From positions 1 to 54,211 of the IMG/VR virus record IMGVR_UViG_3300010885_030189: a stretch of 54,211 nucleotides of DNA; one strand, given 5' to 3'. The notes beneath the pieces were generated by a model, which saw only the letters and a program-made list of their open reading frames with translations, was not told the DNA's origin and did no database searches. Of the stretch, positions 35,138-44,272 are shown one piece after another. How positions within the stretch are numbered: position 1 is the stretch's first letter; every line of letters starts with the position of its first letter. The DNA comes from a virus. A program made the position numbers and the translations under genes.

Positions 35138-38100
35138 CTAAAACTTAATAATCAAATTAATTTTTTCTTTAGACGTGCTAGATTTAGTTATAGGAGCTAT
35201 ATTTTCGAAATAAACTATCGATCCACTATCTCTTACTAACTCAGGATAAATGATGGTAGAAGCTACTTGATTTCTACCAACTGCGCCACTTTGATCGCCA
35301 ACAATTATATAAGTTCCTTGCTGGAATCTATTACCTTTAACATCGTTTAAAATTAGAACAGGATATACATTAGTAATAGTAGCAGCGATATCTACATTAT
35401 TTAGTATTGTGTGACCAGCCACGAAACTACCATTTTTCGCTGTTACTCTTAAATATGTAGTATTAGCATATGTTACAAGACCTGTAGCGCCAGTAGTTTC
35501 ATCAGTTATTTCATTACCGATATTAAATGAGCCGCCTTCATCAATATTTTCATATACAATATCGATATCTTGGTCGGTATTAAATACGTAACCAGAAGCT
35601 TGAACGATATCCTGCGTAACTCTTTCGCCTACTACATAAGAACCAGTATTAGATGTTAAAGTTAAACGTGCAACCTGAGAAAATTTTCTGCCGAAACTAG
35701 AACTAGATTCGATAGTGTTATTTACTGTGTAGATGGCTGTAACATCTGCATAAGCATTGATAGCGGCGTCATACACCACATCATTGATGTCAAATCGACC
35801 AGAAACATCAGTAAGTTTCAGTACAGTGTTATTAGCTTCTATTACATGACCATAAGCATTGGAAGTAATTTCAGAAACAATTTCTACGTCAGATGCAATA
35901 AAATTAGCTACATTGGCAACTATAACGTTAGCTGTAGTACCAGTAGATAAACCTATAATGTCATCAGCGCCAATATCTTCAACGAAATTACCTACAGTGT
36001 TTTTAAGATGAAGGAAAGTGCTGTTAGCAAATTCGATAATGCCAGCGGCGGAAGAATTTGATTGTACACAATATTCTCCAACTTCAAATCCAGGTCCATC
36101 AATATTTTCATATGTCAAATCAATGCGAGTGTAATTTTCGATATGTACTGACACATCTTCAAACAATGGATTTTCGATAATACCGACTTTACGGTAGCTA
36201 CCGAATACTGGGAATTTATAGCCTTCGTTTTCGCCCGTGTCAATAGTCATTGAAATACCAGCGTAACGAGCGCCTAATTCTTTATATGGATTATAACCAT
36301 GACCAGATAACGGAGAAATAACAGGCTCAGCTAAAGCTCCATAACCAAAAATATTATTAGAAGTTATGCTGATGTTAGCGTAAGTATAATTGTTACCAGG
36401 ATTTAAAACAACAACGGATGTAACATCATTAGCCGAACCAAAGGTAGAGTTAACTACAGAATACGCAAGAGCACCTTCGCCATCACCAGTAATAGTAACA
36501 GCTGGTGAAATTATATATTCCGTTAGTTCGTTAGGGATACGATAAGAAGCAATCAAATCTGCATTGGCAACTTCAACTAATTCTGGTAATGTTTTTACTG
36601 ATATTCTTTGACCAGAAATAAATCTACCTTCAGGCGATTCTAATGTTATATTCGGGAAAGAAATTTGAGTATCGATATGAGCTTTTTGCAAGCTAGAAAC
36701 GCCACGGATAAAATTATTTGGACCTGTTTCAAACGTACCAATAACTGCTGATAAAATAATAGTGCTGGTATTACAGAAAGAAATAATACCATTTGCAGTT
36801 TGTTTAACATCGTTTTCGCCGACCATGTCAACTCTTTCACCTATAGTGAATAGCAAACTGTTTATCGAAGAATTGCTGTAAGTTAAAGTAACGCTAGTTA
36901 AGTTGGTATTAGAAATTATGCCATTAGCTAATGTATATGCTGCAGAAGTTGGCATGGCAGCATATGGCACAGAGTAAATACTGTTAGATGTAGCGTTTGT
37001 AGCTAATGGATAATTAACAGTAATTACACTGCTGTTAACTGCCAACACACGACGAATATTTTTAGTAGTGTCAACACCGACTCTTAGATAATCACCAACA
37101 GCAAATTCAGAAACGAATGATGGTGGAGTAGTACTGTTAGCTGTTATTACGTAAGTTAAAATAGATACATTTGCAGTAGCTGTTTCGCCAGTAAATGAAT
37201 GTCCAGATTCTGTTAAACCTTTAGTAAGAGATATTGGAGTACCACCACCGGAAGTAGATATTTTAAATCCTGAGCTATTGGCAGATACAACAAAATAATA
37301 GTTCCCGCTCGCGAGTCCCGCCAGAGCAGTATTACCAGAAGCTACAAGGTATTTTACTGTATCGTCGTTAGCGAAAAGAGAACTATTAGACCCAAGGCTA
37401 ATGAAATTACTTACTGAGTTAACAGAACTGTTAGAGTTAAAATATATTGGAGCTGGTGGATTGATAGCAATTACTGGATCTAATACATAACCACTACCGC
37501 TATTAGCGATGTTAATCGCACTGATTCTGCCTGTTGAATTAGATTGCGCATTTGCTACAGCGCCAGCGCCAACACCAGCAATTTCATCCGGATTGATAGT
37601 TATAGTTGCAATAGAATTAGCATTGTAACCAGATCCAGGATTAATTACTACACCTGATCTTACAACATTAGTTTTAATATCTACTCTACCCGTTTTTAAT
37701 ACTGCACTTTGAACAGTATTGTAAAACGGTAGATTAGCTACGAAATCAGAAGTACTTGATTTTACAGTTTTAAGTTGAGTAACATTGGCGCTAATAATTT
37801 TCCCAGTCGCAACAGTATCTGACTGTATTATGGTTTCGCCGATATTGAAAAACCCTTTTTGATAAAGGTACGATAGTGTATCAATTCTTTGAGTTACTAG
37901 TAACCCAGTATTAAAACCAGCTTCTGTTCCGTCGAAATTAGTTAAATTTAATACTACTGAAGTTTCAAATGGTTCTGGTACAGTAACAAGTCTGTTTGGA
38001 CCGTTATAGTTAATGATATTTCTTATTTGCCCGCTACCGAATCCTGATTTTAAATAGATAGCAGAGTTTACATATCTACCGGTAATTGGCGATGCAGTAT

Positions 38101-38758
38101 TAGCAATTTGAATGATATAATTACTTTGGAAATTTTGCAGATAACCTGTATGCCATGCCTGATAGTTGTTGCCAGTATTTGAAACTTTAATAAAGTCAAT
38201 TGAACCAGGAACAGCATTATCGATAACAGAACTATTTGGTGATACAGGTATATAATATGTTGAAGTAAATTTAACATTATCGTCTGAATCTAAAGTATAC
38301 ATATACTTCCAAACATAACCATCAGAAGTAGAAAATACTCCACTAGTAATATTCAGTGATGGTTTTACAGTAGATTCAGCGCCATTATTGTTGTCGATAC
38401 ATTTATATACTTCATTCGAATTGTTCATTACATAAAATTGTTTATCGTATAAAGCTTCGTCTGTTTGACTATACGAAGAATAAACTGTTCCAGATTCCCA
38501 ATCATATCTTGGAATCATGTAAGTGATATCATTCGGAGTAATTAGCTTACCGAATACTAAATCTTTATAGATACTTTGTTCATATGAAAAAATCGAAGGC
38601 GCAGCGGTAGGGACAGCTGTGTCATCAGGTGCACCATCAGCATTTACCCAAGAATTAACCTTACCGAAAAAAAGATAATATGAATTACGCGAATTCTCTA
38701 CGTTGTTAACGAAAGAATCGATAGTATCGATATACTGATTTATTGTTAAAACTGCCAT
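35138..38758 (-). CDS. 8: Baseplate wedge protein gp8 (enlarged)
   Basis: A 1206-aa protein, more than three times T4 gp8 (334 aa). The N-terminal 160 residues keep the gp8 pattern: FFGKVNSW (30-37; T4 FGRSEPW), MIPRYDWESG (81-90; T4 IPRRDWG), VYKCIDNN (117-124; T4 VYRCLD), and DGYVWKYMY (146-154; T4 DGYVWEYLF). The rest is made of beta-modules, including GSGY repeats (INPGSGYN, ANSGSGYV), a 75-residue module shared with the 1019-aa fibre, and several 'VGExVxQ...G.V..AN.T.L.L....G.F' modules. Gp8 joins wedges in the baseplate; the additions may form the outer rim. A CATAAATA box lies 24 bases upstream. Confidence 0.9.
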   Translation of the reverse strand: MAVLTINQYIDTIDSFVNNVENSRNSYYLFFGKVNSWVNADGAPDDTAVPTAAPSIFSYEQSIYKDLVFGKLITPNDITYMIPRYDWESGTVYSSYSQTDEALYDKQFYVMNNSNEVYKCIDNNNGAESTVKPSLNITSGVFSTSDGYVWKYMYTLDSDDNVKFTSTYYIPVSPNSSVIDNAVPGSIDFIKVSNTGNNYQAWHTGYLQNFQSNYIIQIANTASPITGRYVNSAIYLKSGFGSGQIRNIINYNGPNRLVTVPEPFETSVVLNLTNFDGTEAGFNTGLLVTQRIDTLSYLYQKGFFNIGETIIQSDTVATGKIISANVTQLKTVKSSTSDFVANLPFYNTVQSAVLKTGRVDIKTNVVRSGVVINPGSGYNANSIATITINPDEIAGVGAGAVANAQSNSTGRISAINIANSGSGYVLDPVIAINPPAPIYFNSNSSVNSVSNFISLGSNSSLFANDDTVKYLVASGNTALAGLASGNYYFVVSANSSGFKISTSGGGTPISLTKGLTESGHSFTGETATANVSILTYVITANSTTPPSFVSEFAVGDYLRVGVDTTKNIRRVLAVNSSVITVNYPLATNATSNSIYSVPYAAMPTSAAYTLANGIISNTNLTSVTLTYSNSSINSLLFTIGERVDMVGENDVKQTANGIISFCNTSTIILSAVIGTFETGPNNFIRGVSSLQKAHIDTQISFPNITLESPEGRFISGQRISVKTLPELVEVANADLIASYRIPNELTEYIISPAVTITGDGEGALAYSVVNSTFGSANDVTSVVVLNPGNNYTYANISITSNNIFGYGALAEPVISPLSGHGYNPYKELGARYAGISMTIDTGENEGYKFPVFGSYRKVGIIENPLFEDVSVHIENYTRIDLTYENIDGPGFEVGEYCVQSNSSAAGIIEFANSTFLHLKNTVGNFVEDIGADDIIGLSTGTTANVIVANVANFIASDVEIVSEITSNAYGHVIEANNTVLKLTDVSGRFDINDVVYDAAINAYADVTAIYTVNNTIESSSSFGRKFSQVARLTLTSNTGSYVVGERVTQDIVQASGYVFNTDQDIDIVYENIDEGGSFNIGNEITDETTGATGLVTYANTTYLRVTAKNGSFVAGHTILNNVDIAATITNVYPVLILNDVKGNRFQQGTYIIVGDQSGAVGRNQVASTIIYPELVRDSGSIVYFENIAPITKSSTSKEKINLIIKF

Positions 38759-38781
38759 TCTTTAATCCAATGTATTTTATC

Positions 38782-38789
38782 TATTTATG
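38782..38789 (-). promoter_or_regulatory. Late promoter-like motif upstream of gp8
   Basis: CATAAATA on the minus strand, 24 bases before the gp8 ATG, overlapping the end of the preceding gene. One mismatch from the T4 late box, in the first base. Confidence 0.45.
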
Positions 38790-40821
38790 ATTGCGTAATT
38801 GAAAATGGACCAGGTATAGTATAATCGTCTGTCAAATAACTATTTAATGCATATTTACCAAACATTTTCATTCCGCTTGGATGAATTAAATCTCTAACAT
38901 ACTTTTCATAAGTTTCCATCATGCGAGGCGCTACGATTTCGTATGAAAAATTCTGATAGTAATTGCTATCTTGGATATTTATAATGTCAGACAAGAAGCT
39001 CTTGTTGTTTCTCCAGTAACCATAACCTTTACCGTTCGTATCAACAACAGTTGTGCCGCTAACGACTGTAGCATTTGTTGGGCTGCTCAAGTAAATCGTC
39101 TGATCTAAATTGTAGCCATAACCAGAGTCAACAACTTCTACTGCAGTAACAATGCCATTAGCAGAACCAGCCTTAGTAGTGATGATAGAATTAAATCCTT
39201 GATAACCACCACGTCCATCAGCCAATTTCAAATCGTAAATGTCCGGTTCAATAACCGATACTACTGGAGGTACAGAATAACCATCTCCTGGGTTAACGTT
39301 CTTCAAGTATGCAATAGTGCCAGTTTCGAATATTCGAATAGTCAATAGTTTGTTAATTGGAGTATCTAAATTTGATAGATAGCTAATATTTACAGCATAA
39401 GGAAATTCCCAATCTGTTGTTCTTTCAGAAGTAGATATTGTTGCTGTGTATGAAGCGCATGCGCCAGTTATTTTCGAAACAGGAACAAAATAACCACTAG
39501 TTTGATTTACGATAACTTCAGATGTATTAGCTGTTACAACACTACCGGTAGCAGTAATAGTTTTTTTAGGATAAAGATTTTTAATTTTAACTATAGCTGA
39601 ACTACTGTTACTTATGAGTACAGTTCCAACTTTCAAATTCGCATTGGTCAAACTAGCATCTGATGTACTATTAGTAGTCAAGTAAATACAGTTACCGTCA
39701 ACTTTATATGCAATTAAATTACTAACACCTAAATCAGTATTAGAAAAAGATTCTCCATTAGCTGCCAATCCATCAATATTTTGAACGTCGAGCGTCACGC
39801 TGTTGGCTGATGATGATACTACTTCGCCATTTATAAATGTACCTGTTGGTGAAGTGATACCAATTTTAAATCCTTGAGCAGGATCTTCTAATGTAGTTTC
39901 TTTGAATTGATCTATTTTATCTCTTACGATCAGGTATATTTTTTTATTGGTTATATCACCAACTTCGAAATTAGCGCCAGCTCCAAACCCACCAATTACA
40001 GTAACAATAGCGTCTAATGAAAACCCTTCGCCACCATTAACGAGGGTAAATTCTACCTTACCGTTTTCTTCGCGCACAGATGCTACACGAGCGAGACCGC
40101 CAACGCCACCAGCATCAACGTTTAAAAATTGTCCTACTTCGAAATTCGTGCCACCATTGGTGATGCTGATAGAAGAAAGCGAACCGAAAACTATAGGTGC
40201 ATTATCAGATGTTATTTCAGGAAAATCTTCACAAAATATTTGTTCATTAAATTTGAAGTTGCCTTCCAAACCAGAAAGCATCAACACATTGATAGTTTGA
40301 TTATTGACGATTTTAACGAAGTAAGATTCTACTGTCGCAAATCCATCATCCTTAGAATAAATTCTTCGGCCAATCAATTCTCCAAGCAATGGATGATTTG
40401 ATATTTCGATATATCTTGGGACATGCCAATCTGCTTCAGATGGTTTGAAGATAAAATCACCTGGTATAAAAAATGTTATTTCTTCATTAAACAAAATGCG
40501 AAAGAGTAGTTCATAAGATCTCTTCGTACCTTTTGTTCTATATAGCTCAAGAATGTGCTTTACTAATAGCTTCTTATCGGATATAATAGATTCTGGAAGC
40601 GATGAGATATACTTATTCTTAAAGTACTTAACGAACTTTTCTGGTGTTGAATCGATGTCTTTGATGTCATAAAATGAACGAGTCATGTTTATGAAATTGT
40701 CTTGCTGCTCAGCCCATTCATAGTACGCCTTAACGAAGGCAATGAAATTCGGTCCTTCTTCTTGATAGAAGCTAGGAAATTGCGATTCGATAAGTGGTGA
40801 GATATTTTTTTCTATACTCAT
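38785..40821 (-). CDS. Baseplate wedge protein, probable gp7 counterpart
   Basis: A 678-aa protein. The N-terminus (NISPLIESQFPSFYQEEGPN, then FIAFVKAYYEWAEQ) is a pattern conserved in baseplate genes of environmental T4-like phages between gp6 and gp8. A helical region follows (LYRTKGTKRSYELLFRILFN, about 113-132), which resembles tail proteins that assemble on the wedge. The remainder holds beta-modules and GGTNFEVGQF or DSGYGYNLD phrases like those in gp8. T4 gp7 is much longer (1032 aa), so the gp7 assignment rests mainly on order 6-7-8. It overlaps gp6 by 4 bases and the C-terminal region has PRMMETYEKYVRDLIHPSGM. Confidence 0.72.
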   Translation of the reverse strand: MSIEKNISPLIESQFPSFYQEEGPNFIAFVKAYYEWAEQQDNFINMTRSFYDIKDIDSTPEKFVKYFKNKYISSLPESIISDKKLLVKHILELYRTKGTKRSYELLFRILFNEEITFFIPGDFIFKPSEADWHVPRYIEISNHPLLGELIGRRIYSKDDGFATVESYFVKIVNNQTINVLMLSGLEGNFKFNEQIFCEDFPEITSDNAPIVFGSLSSISITNGGTNFEVGQFLNVDAGGVGGLARVASVREENGKVEFTLVNGGEGFSLDAIVTVIGGFGAGANFEVGDITNKKIYLIVRDKIDQFKETTLEDPAQGFKIGITSPTGTFINGEVVSSSANSVTLDVQNIDGLAANGESFSNTDLGVSNLIAYKVDGNCIYLTTNSTSDASLTNANLKVGTVLISNSSSAIVKIKNLYPKKTITATGSVVTANTSEVIVNQTSGYFVPVSKITGACASYTATISTSERTTDWEFPYAVNISYLSNLDTPINKLLTIRIFETGTIAYLKNVNPGDGYSVPPVVSVIEPDIYDLKLADGRGGYQGFNSIITTKAGSANGIVTAVEVVDSGYGYNLDQTIYLSSPTNATVVSGTTVVDTNGKGYGYWRNNKSFLSDIINIQDSNYYQNFSYEIVAPRMMETYEKYVRDLIHPSGMKMFGKYALNSYLTDDYTIPGPFSITQS

Positions 40822-42644
40822 ACAGATACTACTGTGATGTTAACATTGTTTATATCTATTTCGATACTATCGTTTTTAATACCGTATACATCTTCAGATT
40901 TTGTACTCGAACGGAATTCGATTCCTGGATTACCTAAGAAACTAAAGATAGTTAATGCATTAATACTTATTTTACCAGTATCATAATTTATCGTACCAAT
41001 ATCTAAGTAATTTTGCACATTCGTTGCTGTAATTTGTCTTAAGTAGACAGTGTTTTTAGTATTGGTAACATTATATGAAGTTTGTGAACCTGTTCTAACA
41101 AAGGTATCGTTTTCTGGATTATAATCAGTAAGCCTGTAGGTATTGCCATCACTCAGCAAAAACTGACTGCTTAACAAAGTACCTGGCATTAATGCATTAT
41201 TGAATGATAATGTGAAAGGCTGGCTTACATTAGTTGCAGGAGTAATTATTTTCTTGATAACGTTGTGTAACTGGATACTCTCGATGCTTTCATCAGTATT
41301 GTTTAATAGTGTAGCAAATTTCGAATATCGAAACGCTGTATTGAAATTTAGAAGAGTAGTGTTATTGTATGATTTAATTGTCGTTAACAATAATCCTTTA
41401 ATGTCAGCAGGATTTAAATTTGTACTGGCGAAATTAACAGTAGCAGTTATAGTTGGGATAATGTAAAGGAATTCTGGATCAACAATTACTGGTGTAATCG
41501 CGATTGAATTTTTATCTGATAGATATTTGACGATGTCAGCCTTAATCGATTCTGTTATAATGGTTCCAGAACGGCTTACTGGTGAAATAAACACTTTACC
41601 GTATTCGACAGAACCAACTATAGATTCGCCACCATATACACTAACAGATTTTACTTCAGGGAAATTTTCATAAATCATATTAATATAATCGTTAATTGTA
41701 ATCGCTCTGTCTTGTGTTTGATAATGTTTAGTTGCTCTAAATCTAATTGATTCTAAAGATTCAATATCATCGCCGTCTGTAGATGGCGTAACTGTCGTGA
41801 CTGTAGTTGTAGCAGCAACACTATTATACGCTCCTAGATCTTTATCGATATTGAAAGATTTAATTCCATTACCAAATGCGCCATTTGATACGCGATAAGT
41901 TACCAATATTGTTGATTGGTTTTGTGGAGCTTTGCCAAACACACCATCACCGAATACTACTTCATAAGATCCTTCCAAAGTCGCCTGTATAAAAAACACC
42001 TTTGATGCACTAGTCAAACCATACAAATTTGTTTTTTGGGTATACGGATAAACATCTAAACCGTCATTCTCAGACACTGTTACGTTAATGCTTGTTGTGT
42101 CAACAGTGTCATTTGATAAGATAAAACGTTGATTTTCTATTGAACTGTCAACAACAAATGCCTCGTTGATGTAAGAGCCTTCGTAGATAGCTACATTAGA
42201 AGCTCTGAATACGTTTGATACAGATGTGAGAATTTTGTTTTCATCTGTTACATATGTGAAACCGCCATTTGCATTAGTACCACTAAACTGTGTTCCCTTT
42301 GGTATTTCTAATGTATCAGCAGTTCCTTCTGTAACAGTAATGGTAATATTTACCAGAGCTTTTGGAGATCTAGCAGATCTTGGAATGTAGTTTAGTTCTT
42401 TCGCATGCGAAACTACTGAGCTACGTAGTTGCGCAGAATCTAAGAAGGCTTCTGATATAGCCATGTTAAGATAAAATGAATTCATATACGTATTATATGA
42501 AAGAACATCTAATAGAACGTTGATGTTTGATCCTTCAAAATCGTAATCTTTGAATACGCTTTGAGTTTTTAAGTATGTCTTTAAATTCGATTTTACTGTA
42601 TCGAAATCTAATGATACGAGACTTAACGAGCTATTATTTGCCAT
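40818..42644 (-). CDS. 6: Baseplate wedge protein gp6
   Basis: A 608-aa protein (T4 gp6 is 660 aa), the dimeric wedge subunit that forms the inner ring of the baseplate with gp53 and gp25. The N-terminal section (SLDFDTVKSNLKTYLKTQSV, then NVLLDVLSYNTYMNSFYLNM) is diagnostic for T4-like gp6, and a baseplate J-like core follows, including YVTDENKILTSV, ITINDYINMIYENFPEVKSV (about 315-334) and VYGGESIVGSVEYGKVFISP. The ATG overlaps the gp25 stop by one base and the end overlaps the next gene by four bases, so the wedge genes are coupled. Confidence 0.95.
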   Translation of the reverse strand: MANNSSLSLVSLDFDTVKSNLKTYLKTQSVFKDYDFEGSNINVLLDVLSYNTYMNSFYLNMAISEAFLDSAQLRSSVVSHAKELNYIPRSARSPKALVNITITVTEGTADTLEIPKGTQFSGTNANGGFTYVTDENKILTSVSNVFRASNVAIYEGSYINEAFVVDSSIENQRFILSNDTVDTTSINVTVSENDGLDVYPYTQKTNLYGLTSASKVFFIQATLEGSYEVVFGDGVFGKAPQNQSTILVTYRVSNGAFGNGIKSFNIDKDLGAYNSVAATTTVTTVTPSTDGDDIESLESIRFRATKHYQTQDRAITINDYINMIYENFPEVKSVSVYGGESIVGSVEYGKVFISPVSRSGTIITESIKADIVKYLSDKNSIAITPVIVDPEFLYIIPTITATVNFASTNLNPADIKGLLLTTIKSYNNTTLLNFNTAFRYSKFATLLNNTDESIESIQLHNVIKKIITPATNVSQPFTLSFNNALMPGTLLSSQFLLSDGNTYRLTDYNPENDTFVRTGSQTSYNVTNTKNTVYLRQITATNVQNYLDIGTINYDTGKISINALTIFSFLGNPGIEFRSSTKSEDVYGIKNDSIEIDINNVNITVVSV

Positions 42645-43063
42645 TATCTTACTCTTCTGAGAATTACGTTTAGCTGTATAGGAGCATTACTATTTATTAA
42701 AGAGAAAACGATGTTTACTTCAAATGCATTATTGTCGGGGCTTGGCCAAACGTTAACCTCAAGGAGTATTGCTCTTGGTTCATTTTGTGATATTGTGCTT
42801 TTGACGAAGAAATTAATGTTTTCTGCTGTGACAACATCATTAGGCTCGAACAAAGAATAACGGATATTTGAACCGATGGTTGGTTGGAATAATCTTTCGC
42901 CGAGATTAGTAAGTATCAAATTTCTGATAGACTGTTTAACAGCGTTTTCATTTGTCACTTTAGACAAGCTATGATTGAATGGATGCTGATCGAAATCGTT
43001 CAAGAAGTCTGAAAAGTAATCTTGCTTTTGGGTGGGGCTATATTTGTCTGCTCTTGTTGTCAT
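42644..43063 (-). CDS. 25: Baseplate wedge protein gp25
   Basis: A 139-aa protein (T4 gp25 is 132 aa) with a lysozyme-like family name but a structural role in the wedge, where it binds gp6 and gp53 and supports sheath nucleation. Typical elements are HPFNHSLSKVTNENAVKQSI, RNLILTNLGERLFQPTIGSN (the ERLFxPxxGSxI motif), and the C-terminal VNIVFSLINSNAPIQLNVIL. I chose the ATG at 43063 because it lies one base after the PAAR stop and gives the usual length; the open frame extends further upstream to 43225 but would overlap the PAAR gene. Confidence 0.95.
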   Translation of the reverse strand: MTTRADKYSPTQKQDYFSDFLNDFDQHPFNHSLSKVTNENAVKQSIRNLILTNLGERLFQPTIGSNIRYSLFEPNDVVTAENINFFVKSTISQNEPRAILLEVNVWPSPDNNAFEVNIVFSLINSNAPIQLNVILRRVR

Positions 43064-43064
43064 T

Positions 43065-43355
43065 TTATCCGCCTGCAAATACGTTAGATGAGCCAGCCGA
43101 TACTGAAGTGCATCCTGTGATACCATCACCAACTCTACCAGCGCCCTTTCCATTAATGAATACTGTCGTTGAACCTGTGGTAATAGGAGCAGCGTGAGAT
43201 GGACATGGATCTCCTGGAAGATCATGCGAAGTGTTATTATCGCCTTGTCTTGACCATTTTATTTTATTAACATATACATTAGGCGATCCAGCAGCTCTAG
43301 TCATTCCTGAGCAGTGAGATACGTCTGCATCACCTATTCTTGTTGCTGCCGCCAT
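43065..43355 (-). CDS. 5.4: PAAR-motif spike tip protein (gp5.4-like)
   Basis: A 96-aa protein with PAAR repeat features: ATRIGDADVSHCSG at the start, HDLPGDPCPSHAAPITTGST in the middle, and GRVGDGITGCTSVSAGSSNV near the end. PAAR proteins form a small cone that binds a metal ion through His and Cys and sharpens the tip of the central spike. The family position matches T4 gp5.4. His/Cys pairs (H14/C15, C51, H54) could be metal ligands. The gene sits between a small conserved ORF and gp25, close to the beta-helix spike gene. Confidence 0.9.
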   Translation of the reverse strand: MAAATRIGDADVSHCSGMTRAAGSPNVYVNKIKWSRQGDNNTSHDLPGDPCPSHAAPITTGSTTVFINGKGAGRVGDGITGCTSVSAGSSNVFAGG

Positions 43356-43552
43356 TAACGTGTTTCCCTTTTCATAAGTTCTTTCAACTTATCGTTCCAT
43401 TTTTCGATCTCTTCATGCTGCTCGTGCGTATGCGGACCTTCAGGAATCTTGGGTAAAAACTGTATCACATTATCAAAAGATTCAGGTATATCCTCATATT
43501 TATCATAATCGATAAGAACACCATTTTTTAATATAGTAAACTTGTGCGTCAT
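43355..43552 (-). CDS. Small conserved protein between spike and PAAR genes, 65 aa
   Basis: A 65-aa protein: THKFTILKNGVLIDYDKYED followed by IPESFDNVIQFLPKIPEGPH and a charged helical C-terminus. The N-terminal half looks like a short beta unit; the 'Y..IP..FDN.I.F.P..P..PHT..QH' pattern is one I associate with the same location in environmental T4-like phages. No function is recognised. Overlaps of 4 bases upstream and 1 base downstream place it firmly in the spike operon. Confidence 0.7.
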   Translation of the reverse strand: MTHKFTILKNGVLIDYDKYEDIPESFDNVIQFLPKIPEGPHTHEQHEEIEKWNDKLKELMKRETR

Positions 43553-44262
43553 TTGTTGATATCGATTCGACCAGAACCACCCTTAGCCATAATTTCAATA
43601 GTAGATGCTGTTATAACAATTGTTGAAGTGCCAACCTTAAGAGTAATTTTCGTGCCGCTTTCAATTAATATATCGCTAGAAGCAAAAATTCGAGCCTTAC
43701 CATCATCTATCTGTATGTCTAAATTGCCTTCTGATATATTGATACCATACTCACCTTTGATCATATTCATTTTGTTGCCATTAACTTGGTCAACAAAATC
43801 ACCAGTATAATTATGGTTTACGGATCCTGTGTGATCAGTAATTATGTTTCCCTCGCTCGTGTGGAACATATCACCGTCAGAGTGAGTTATTTGTGAACCT
43901 TTTGTACCTGATACACTGACGCCGCCTCCACCTTCATATTTGTTACCAGCTATTTCAGTATGGTCGCCGCCTTGAACAGCGCTACGATTAGATCCACTTA
44001 TTTTACTGTCTTGGTGACCATCAGTAGTAGATGAATGACCATCAGCATTATATTTGTGCTGTTTACCTACAGTAACATTTACTTCAGCACCGTCAGGTCC
44101 ATGACCTGTATAATTACCAGTAGGTAGCACATGAAATAATGATTCTTTACCTGGCTCTAAACTTTTTAGTATTTGTAAAGCATGGTCCTGTACAACGTGT
44201 AAGTTAGGATACTTACCAAGAAATTGAATTTTAGGATGAGCGTTATTTGGATCATATGACAT
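43549..44262 (-). CDS. Central spike beta-helix protein (gp5 C-terminal domain-like)
   Basis: A 237-aa protein. The N-terminal 60 residues are a small globular part; the rest consists of Gly/Asn/Asp/Ser repeats such as YTGDFVDQVNGNKMNMIKGE, finishing with SDILIESGTKITLKVGTSTI and ITASTIEIMAKGGSGRIDIN. This end is typical of the triple-stranded beta-helix of gp5 and VgrG spikes. In T4 the helix is the C-terminal domain of gp5; here it is a separate gene after the OB-fold hub gene and before the PAAR tip. It probably forms the membrane-piercing needle. No lysozyme motif is present. Confidence 0.85.
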   Translation of the reverse strand: MSYDPNNAHPKIQFLGKYPNLHVVQDHALQILKSLEPGKESLFHVLPTGNYTGHGPDGAEVNVTVGKQHKYNADGHSSTTDGHQDSKISGSNRSAVQGGDHTEIAGNKYEGGGGVSVSGTKGSQITHSDGDMFHTSEGNIITDHTGSVNHNYTGDFVDQVNGNKMNMIKGEYGINISEGNLDIQIDDGKARIFASSDILIESGTKITLKVGTSTIVITASTIEIMAKGGSGRIDINK

Positions 44263-44272
44263 ATCTTATTCC

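Noticed and set aside
43064-43225. Upstream extension of the gp25 frame by 54 residues
   Set aside because: It overlaps the PAAR gene in another frame, its residues do not look like gp25, and the ATG at 43063 gives the family length and follows the PAAR stop by one base.
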